Assembly (NCBI GenBank): GCA_964559455.1
Contig: CAZLHO010000051.1
Location: 1-20,806, forward strand
Length of the DNA stretch: 20,806 nt
Direction of reading: 5' to 3'
From: CAZLHO01 sp964559455
GTDB taxonomy: Bacteria > Krumholzibacteriota > Krumholzibacteriia > LZORAL124-64-63
The position numbers and the translations under genes were made by a program. Below are positions 16,943 to 20,806 of the stretch, one piece after another. The notes below the pieces were generated by a model that had not been told where the DNA came from, did not search any database, and was given only the letters and a program-made list of their open reading frames with translations. How positions within the stretch are numbered: the stretch's first letter is position 1; the number at the start of each line of letters is the position of its first letter.

Positions 16943-17584
16943 ATGCGAAACGATATCGACGACCAGGGACAACCCCTCAATCGACATTTCAACAGCCAGC
17001 GTCGGGCCGAGCGGGACGTCTCCGAACTCCTCGGCTTGGCGAAGGGCGTGCTGGCTGACGGCGTTGTTACGGAGTCCGAGGCGGTCCTCGTGCGGGACTG
17101 GCTGCAGGGGCACCCGGACGCGGCGGACATCTGGCCGGTGAACGTCCTGAGCCGGCGCATCGAGAGCATCTTTGAGGACGGCATCGTCGACGACGACGAG
17201 CGCCGCGACCTGGCCTGCCTGCTGCGGGACATCGTCGGCGGCAAGGTCGGCATCGTGGGCGGGGAGGACACTGCGACGGCTCTGCCGCTTGACGCCCCGT
17301 GTCCGGAGATCGTCTGGACCGACTCCGTCTTCGTGTTCACCGGGAAGTTCGCCTTCGGGCCGCGGAAGGAGTGCCAGAAATGGACGGAGCGGCTGGGCGG
17401 CGTCTGCGAGAAGAGCGTGACGAAGCGGACGAACTACCTGGTCATCGGGACCTTCGGCAGCCGGGACTGGGTGCATTCGTCCTTCGGGCGGAAGATCGAG
17501 AAGGCGGTCGGCATCCGCGAGGCGGGCCAGCAGTTGGCCCTGATCGGGGAGGACCATTGGGCGGAGTCGTTGGAGTCGGTGTGA
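16943..17584 (+). CDS. BRCT-domain protein with TerB-like helical N-terminus
   Basis: A 213-residue soluble protein in two parts. Residues about 24-98 are helical and contain two acidic repeats, LADGVVTESE and FEDGIVDDDE, of the kind seen in TerB-like tellurite-resistance domains. Residues about 126-211 form a BRCT domain: SVFVFTGKFAFGPRKECQKW, LGGVCEKSVTKRTNYLVIG, then SFGRKIEKAVGIREAGQQLALIGEDHW. This is similar to the LigA C-terminal BRCT, but no ligase domain is present. BRCT domains bind DNA ends or phosphoproteins, so a DNA-damage or nucleic-acid role is plausible. GGGAGGA precedes the ATG. Last gene with host-like GC before the compositional change. Confidence 0.82.
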   Translation: MRNDIDDQGQPLNRHFNSQRRAERDVSELLGLAKGVLADGVVTESEAVLVRDWLQGHPDAADIWPVNVLSRRIESIFEDGIVDDDERRDLACLLRDIVGGKVGIVGGEDTATALPLDAPCPEIVWTDSVFVFTGKFAFGPRKECQKWTERLGGVCEKSVTKRTNYLVIGTFGSRDWVHSSFGRKIEKAVGIREAGQQLALIGEDHWAESLESV

Positions 17585-17600
17585 GGTCAGGTCGGTGAGA

Positions 17601-17685
17601 GGCTGGCGTTTGACGATGCTTGCACCTGTCAATCGCGCCTGTCACGCCTTGTGCTGGCGCACAAGCCGCGCCAGCCCCGCTTGCA
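17601..17685. repeat. Repeat-rich spacer upstream of the Gabija cassette
   Basis: Short repeats crowd this gap: inverted GGCTGGCG (17601-17608) / CGCCAGCC (17669-17676); direct CCTGTCA (17625-17631 and 17638-17644); direct GCTTGCA (17618-17624 and 17679-17685); and a hairpin TTGTGC-TGGC-GCACAA (17649-17664). Direct repeats next to a recombination point are a feature of integron attI sites, but no intI is visible, so that reading is speculative. No canonical attC fold can be drawn here, and there is no AAC in 17585-17691 to form an R'' box. Confidence 0.45.
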
Positions 17686-17691
17686 GGAGAA

Positions 17692-17704
17692 GCCAACGTT
17701 GGCG
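17692..17704. other. Left cassette junction (R'-type box G/TTGGCG inside a 12-bp palindrome)
   Basis: The palindrome GCCAAC-GTTGGC (17692-17703) contains the box GTTGGCG at 17698-17704. Integron recombination cuts between G and TT, so the cassette would begin at T17699. This box is the exact complement of the R'' box CGCCAAC at 20457-20463, which is what a circularised cassette requires. It departs from the consensus GTTRRRY at the last two bases, and so does its partner, symmetrically. Confidence 0.65.
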
Positions 17705-17742
17705 CTCTGAGGCGCTGACTCAATCAAGCAGAGAGGCATACC

Positions 17743-19344
17743 TTGATAACCAAGCTCAAGATTCGCGGGTACCGGATCTTTCGCGAGTTCGTGTTCGCAC
17801 CGAATCCAAAGCTGAATCTCATCATAGGTGCTAACGAGAGCGGCAAATCCACGCTGCTTGAAGCAATGGCGTTGGCACTTACCGGGCGCGTCAATGGTCG
17901 TAGAGCATCCGAAGAACTCAACCCATATTGGTTCAACACCAGTCTGGTTCGGGAGTTCGTCGCGCATCGACGCGCGGGTGAAGCCGTTGCCTTTCCCGAA
18001 ATCCATATTGAGGTGTTCTTCGAGGATCGTGACGACCTCCAACATCTGTGCGGAGCCATCAATAGCGAAGTCCCCACCATGGCATGTCCTGGGATCAGCA
18101 TGAACATCGTGCCGAACCCCGACTATGCGGATGAACTCGAGAACTGGGCGCAGAACCCGTCAGCGATTCTACCGGTTGAGTACTACGTTGACGACTGGCG
18201 CGATTTCGGCGATCGGAAAATCACGAATCGCCCCAGGCAGCTCGTAACTGCGGTCATTGACTCACGCACAGTGCGCTCCACGAGTGGAGTCGACTATCAC
18301 CTCCGCGAGATCCTCGGCGATCACCTTGAACCCGCCGAAAGGGCTGCTATCTCCTTGGCATACAGAGAGGTCAAGGCTTCGATGTCTGAAAGCGCCCTTG
18401 GCGCAGTGAACCAGCGCATCGCGACCCAGCATGCCGCTCTCCATGACCGCCCCATCTCCCTCGCTATGGACCAGAGCCAGCGGACATCTTGGGAAGGAGC
18501 TGTCACTCCACACGTTGATGAGGTGCCATTCGCGATGTCAGGCCAAGGCCAACAGGCCGCCGTGAAGATATCGCTTGCGATGAGCCGACAGTCCGCGCGC
18601 GCCAATTTCGTGATGGTCGAAGAACCCGAGAATCACCTGTCTCACACGAGCCTCACGTCTCTACTTTCACGAATGGCTTCTCTATCCGGTGAGCAGCAAC
18701 AGATCTTTGCTACGACCCATAGTTCCTTCGTGCTCAACCGGCTTGGGCTCGATTCCCTGCTGCTAGTCGGGCCGGAGGGGGCCTCGAGAATACCCGATCT
18801 TGATCCAGAGACGGCCTTGTACTTTCGTAAGTTACCAGGCTACGACACGCTTCGCATGGCACTCGCCCACAAGGTAGTGTTGGTCGAAGGCCCCTCTGAC
18901 GAGATAATATTCGAACGAGTATTCAAGGACATCTACGGGCAGCGGCCGATGGCGTGCGGCATCGATGTGCTTAGCATGCGAGGACTCTCGCTGCGGCGAT
19001 GCCTGGAACTATGCGCAGCTCTGGATAAGCAGGTCGCGGCACTTCGGGATAACGACGGCGCCGAACCATGTGAACTGCGTGGCCCGGTTGAGGCCTGGCT
19101 GTCAGACGGCCGCAGGGATCTCTTCATTGGTGAAATGGGACACGGCAAAACCCTCGAACCTCAACTGATCCACTTCAATGGTGAAGCGCAACTTCGGAAG
19201 GCCCTGAACCTGACGCCGCAGGCTGACCTCCTGACGTGGATGACTCGCGAGAAGACTGAGGCCGCCCTCCGCATCGCCGAGTCGTCCGTGCCGCTCATAC
19301 CTCCAGAGTACATGCGCTTAGCGGCTGAGTTCATCCATGGGTAA
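17743..19344 (+). CDS. gajA: Gabija protein GajA: OLD-family ATPase with TOPRIM nuclease domain
   Basis: A 533-residue protein; characterised GajA nicks phage DNA when nucleotide levels fall. ABC-type ATPase part: ITKLKIRGYRIFREF strand at 2-16, Walker A GANESGKST at 29-37, signature-like MSGQGQQ at 265-271, Walker B FVMVEEPENHL at 289-299, H-motif TTHSSF at 324-329. TOPRIM part: VLVEGPSDEIIFERV at 379-393 with E382 as metal ligand, RDNDG at 435-439 (D436, D438), and a C-terminal MTREKTEAALRIA segment with K504 at the place of the conserved OLD-nuclease Lys. TTG start at 17743 with GAGAGG 6 nt upstream; typical GajA N-terminus. Slightly shorter than the Bacillus protein. An 8-nt overlap couples it to gajB. 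PARIS-type OLD proteins were considered; the helicase partner favours Gabija. Confidence 0.88.
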   Translation: MITKLKIRGYRIFREFVFAPNPKLNLIIGANESGKSTLLEAMALALTGRVNGRRASEELNPYWFNTSLVREFVAHRRAGEAVAFPEIHIEVFFEDRDDLQHLCGAINSEVPTMACPGISMNIVPNPDYADELENWAQNPSAILPVEYYVDDWRDFGDRKITNRPRQLVTAVIDSRTVRSTSGVDYHLREILGDHLEPAERAAISLAYREVKASMSESALGAVNQRIATQHAALHDRPISLAMDQSQRTSWEGAVTPHVDEVPFAMSGQGQQAAVKISLAMSRQSARANFVMVEEPENHLSHTSLTSLLSRMASLSGEQQQIFATTHSSFVLNRLGLDSLLLVGPEGASRIPDLDPETALYFRKLPGYDTLRMALAHKVVLVEGPSDEIIFERVFKDIYGQRPMACGIDVLSMRGLSLRRCLELCAALDKQVAALRDNDGAEPCELRGPVEAWLSDGRRDLFIGEMGHGKTLEPQLIHFNGEAQLRKALNLTPQADLLTWMTREKTEAALRIAESSVPLIPPEYMRLAAEFIHG

Positions 19345-20440
19345 TCATCTCACGCTCGCCGTTGCCGGATCAGGAAAGACACGAGGCATCGTGGACTACT
19401 GCGCGGGACTGCCAACTGGTCGGCGCGCACTGGTGCTGACCTACACTCAAGCCAATCAAGCGGAACTTCGAGGAAGGCTTGCATCTCGCGCCGGGGATCA
19501 TCCCGAGATTGAGGTGATGGGCTGGTTCACATTTCTGCTGCGGCACTTCGCACGGCCTTTTCTCCCATTCCTCTTCCCCGGTAAGCGCATTCTTGGATTC
19601 AACTTCGAAGGTCGTCCGCACCGGATGGCGAAAGGACTTCGTCGGTTTCTCGACGCTGGTGGCGCTGCGTATGCATGCGAACTTGGGCGCCTCGCGCACG
19701 AACTCATTGAGGCGAGCGGCGGCGCACTGCTGCGGAGACTCCAATGCATCTACGAGGAGTTGCTCATAGATGAAGTGCAAGACTTGAGTTCTCACGACTG
19801 GGAGATCGTTGATGCGCTGCTGAACTCAACATTGGACGTCCACATGGTGGGCGATATACGACAAGCCGTGTTGGCGACGAACCCTCGGAGCACAAAGAAC
19901 AAGAGATACGCCTACGCCGATTCGATTCACTGGTTTCGGGAACGGGAATCGAAGGGCATTCTGCGGATTACTGAGAACTGTGAAACGTGGCGTTGTCGTC
20001 CTGAGATTGCTACCTTCGCGGACACGATATTCGACTCGAATTTGGGATTTCCAGAAACCCAATCGCGGAATGACAAAGTCAGCGGCCATGACGGAGTGTT
20101 TCTGGTTCGTCCTGAAGATGTGTATCGGTATGTTGACGAATTCCGGCCCCAATGCCTCCGCAGCACTGCGAATTCCGGAAAGGCGTTTCACCTCGATTAC
20201 ATCAACTTCCGCGTCGCCAAAGGAACTCAATGCACACGGATTCTTATTGCCCCCACTAGTGGTATAGAGAAGTTCATTCAGTGCGGCACACCACTTGGCC
20301 CTATCCCCGCCGCCAGCTTCTACGTGGCCGCTACGCGTGCATTTCAGAGTCTGGCAGTTATCCTCGCCGAGCCAGGCAACTCGGCACTACCATACTGGGT
20401 GCCCAATGGAGAAGGGACATCGGAGCAGGGTATCGAGTGA
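19337..20440 (+). CDS. gajB: Gabija protein GajB: UvrD/Rep-type superfamily 1 helicase, compact form
   Basis: A 367-residue helicase-like partner of GajA. SF1 motifs in order: Walker A AVAGSGKT at 8-15; LVLTYTQANQAELRGRL (Ia) at 32-48; Walker B LLIDEVQDLS at 142-151; VGDIRQAV (III) at 171-178; ITENCETWRCRPEI (IV) at 211-224; NFRVAKGTQCTRILI (V) at 290-304; YVAATRAFQSLAVI (VI) at 329-342. All motifs are intact, so the enzyme is probably active although it is clearly shorter than Bacillus GajB (about 494 residues), mostly through small insert domains. In the studied system GajB senses DNA termini and stimulates GajA. ATG at 19337 overlaps the gajA stop by 8 nt. The attC begins 16 nt after its TGA. 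Confidence 0.88.
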   Translation: MGNHLTLAVAGSGKTRGIVDYCAGLPTGRRALVLTYTQANQAELRGRLASRAGDHPEIEVMGWFTFLLRHFARPFLPFLFPGKRILGFNFEGRPHRMAKGLRRFLDAGGAAYACELGRLAHELIEASGGALLRRLQCIYEELLIDEVQDLSSHDWEIVDALLNSTLDVHMVGDIRQAVLATNPRSTKNKRYAYADSIHWFRERESKGILRITENCETWRCRPEIATFADTIFDSNLGFPETQSRNDKVSGHDGVFLVRPEDVYRYVDEFRPQCLRSTANSGKAFHLDYINFRVAKGTQCTRILIAPTSGIEKFIQCGTPLGPIPAASFYVAATRAFQSLAVILAEPGNSALPYWVPNGEGTSEQGIE

Positions 20441-20456
20441 GTCGGAGAACACCGAC

Positions 20457-20528
20457 CGCCAACAAGGCGCTGCACTGGACGGGGTTTCCGCTGCGCTCCA
20501 TCCCCGCCAGTGAGCTTTTTCGTAAGGC
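20457..20528 (+). other. attC: attC recombination site (integron cassette 59-base-element type)
   Basis: R'' CGCCAAC (20457-20463); 5-nt spacer AAGGC; L'' GCTGCAC (20469-20475); inner stem TGG-A-CGGGG (20476-20484); 17-nt variable loop (20485-20501); CCCCG-CCA (20502-20509); L' GTGAGC (20510-20515); 6-nt spacer TTTTTC; R' GTAAGGC (20522-20528). L''/L' pair with G20472 extrahelical and the inner stem with A20479 extrahelical, both on the same arm, as in real attC folds. In the linear array R' consists of one base of this cassette plus the first six of the next, which explains why R'' and R' here do not pair. R' has A where the consensus GTTRRRY has its second T. Confidence 0.72.
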
Positions 20529-20806
20529 AGAATATCTAGAAGGGGAGGCGGCGGTGGAACTATCCGAATTCAACGAGGAAGTCCTGAAGAGGTTCTCGCT
20601 CGAAATCACTGATCTCGTATTCCTGATGATTCAAGAAGATCGCGAGCTGATGCAGATGTATCTCGCGGCCGTGGGCAATAAGGGCAAAGGTGCCGTCAAC
20701 CGAAGCCTTGGCAAAGCGATCAAAGCGAGGTTCAAGTTAGATAACCTGCCCACCCGAGAGGATTCACCTCGGAGTTCACTGATCAGTTCTCACCAAGAGT
20801 TCTGAT
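20523..20806 (+). mobile_element. Probable second gene cassette, cut by the window edge
   Basis: Sequence after the predicted cut (G20522/T20523) starts TAAGGC and reaches a ribosome site and ORF within 31 nt, the usual spacing for a cassette. Its own attC would lie just past the window. It depends wholly on the attC call. Confidence 0.5.
20554..20805 (+). CDS. Small hypothetical protein in the second cassette
   Basis: An 83-residue protein from a GTG that lies 5 nt after a strong GGGGAGG (20542-20548). The frame is open further upstream, but that part runs through the attC and gajB and is rejected. Predicted mostly helical: LKRFSLEITDLVFLMIQEDRELMQMYLAAVGN, then GAVNRSLGKAIKARFKLDN, and a polar tail SSLISSHQEF. 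No signal peptide or membrane helix. The pattern with an EDRELM helix and a final S-LI-SH-EF tail seems to me that of a conserved small-protein family, but I cannot name it. In a cassette next to Gabija a role in defence or addiction is possible, without direct evidence. Its stop lies one base before the window end. Confidence 0.65.
   Translation: MELSEFNEEVLKRFSLEITDLVFLMIQEDRELMQMYLAAVGNKGKGAVNRSLGKAIKARFKLDNLPTREDSPRSSLISSHQEF

Larger units (their letters stand above)
17699..20522 (+). mobile_element. Integron gene cassette carrying Gabija (gajA-gajB-attC)
   Basis: About 2.8 kb: the left junction, 44 nt, gajA, gajB, then 16 nt to an attC site. This is the standard cassette plan, with ORFs filling the space and attC directly after the last stop. 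Supports are the attC fold, the 7/7 complementarity of the two cassette ends, and the switch to lower GC and different codon use compared with the upstream genes. Large for a cassette and with two genes, but within what is known. No integrase in view; host could be a CALIN, a chromosomal integron, or a secondary-site insertion. Confidence 0.65.

Noticed and set aside
17692..17703. GCCAACGTTGGC palindrome as a simple repressor operator for gajA
   Set aside because: Possible, but its right half being the exact partner of the distant R'' box is better explained by cassette recombination; the two roles are not mutually exclusive.
17743..20440. Alternative reading of the OLD ATPase as PARIS AriA, a lone OLD nuclease, or a retron effector
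   Set aside because: The overlapping downstream gene is a full-motif UvrD-type helicase and the N-terminal gene has both ATPase and TOPRIM motifs, which matches Gabija; no reverse transcriptase or AriB-type gene is present.
20735..20741. GTTAGAT, a match to the attC R' consensus GTTRRRY, inside the last ORF
   Set aside because: It has no L' box at the right distance and no opposing R''/L'' arm, and a 7-mer this degenerate is expected by chance.

Overview
The window reads as the chromosome of a GC-rich, anaerobic or facultative Gram-negative-type bacterium, carrying a compositionally different insert at its right end. The organism is inferred from gene content: an Rnf complex, a two-subunit 2-oxoacid:ferredoxin oxidoreductase with fused gamma-alpha chain, lipoproteins, and a secreted metalloprotease ending in a FlgD/T9SS-like C-terminal domain (NPFNP ... 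IYDLGGRLVR). That domain is typical of GC-rich FCB-type lineages such as Krumholzibacteriota or Eisenbacteria. No rRNA or marker phylogeny is available here, so this placement is tentative.

Left part (1-11.9 kb) is energy metabolism. A Na+-dependent NSS-family symporter (minus) is divergent from a PAP2 phosphatase (plus). korB and korA follow (minus; 2-oxoacid:ferredoxin oxidoreductase). Divergent from korAB is a complete, tightly packed rnfABCDGE operon, and convergent with it is apbE, the flavin transferase that would flavinylate RnfD and RnfG. The genes make a coherent circuit: the oxidoreductase reduces ferredoxin, Rnf couples ferredoxin oxidation to NAD+ with export of Na+ or H+, and the NSS carrier could spend the Na+ gradient.

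Middle part (11.9-17.6 kb): a secreted metzincin-like protease under a clear sigma70-type promoter, a umuDC translesion-polymerase operon with a palindrome over its promoter, a small lipoprotein, an HNH endonuclease and a TerB-like/BRCT protein.

Right part (17.6-20.8 kb): base and codon composition shift to lower GC. A two-gene Gabija-type anti-phage system (GajA OLD ATPase/TOPRIM nuclease, GajB UvrD-like helicase) is followed immediately by a sequence with attC architecture: R'' box, 5-nt spacer, L'' box with an extrahelical G, a second extrahelical base, variable loop, L' box, 6-nt spacer, R' box. The bases predicted to start the cassette (G/TTGGCG at 17698-17704, just before gajA) are the exact 7-base complement of the R'' box 2.8 kb downstream, as expected for a circularisable integron cassette. 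A second cassette seems to begin at 20523 and carries a small unrecognised ORF. No integron integrase lies in the window and no attC is visible on the left side, so this may be the edge of an integron or an integrase-less attC cluster (CALIN), or a cassette integrated at a secondary site. The Gabija system is known; its packaging as a complete cassette in this genome is the most interesting observation.
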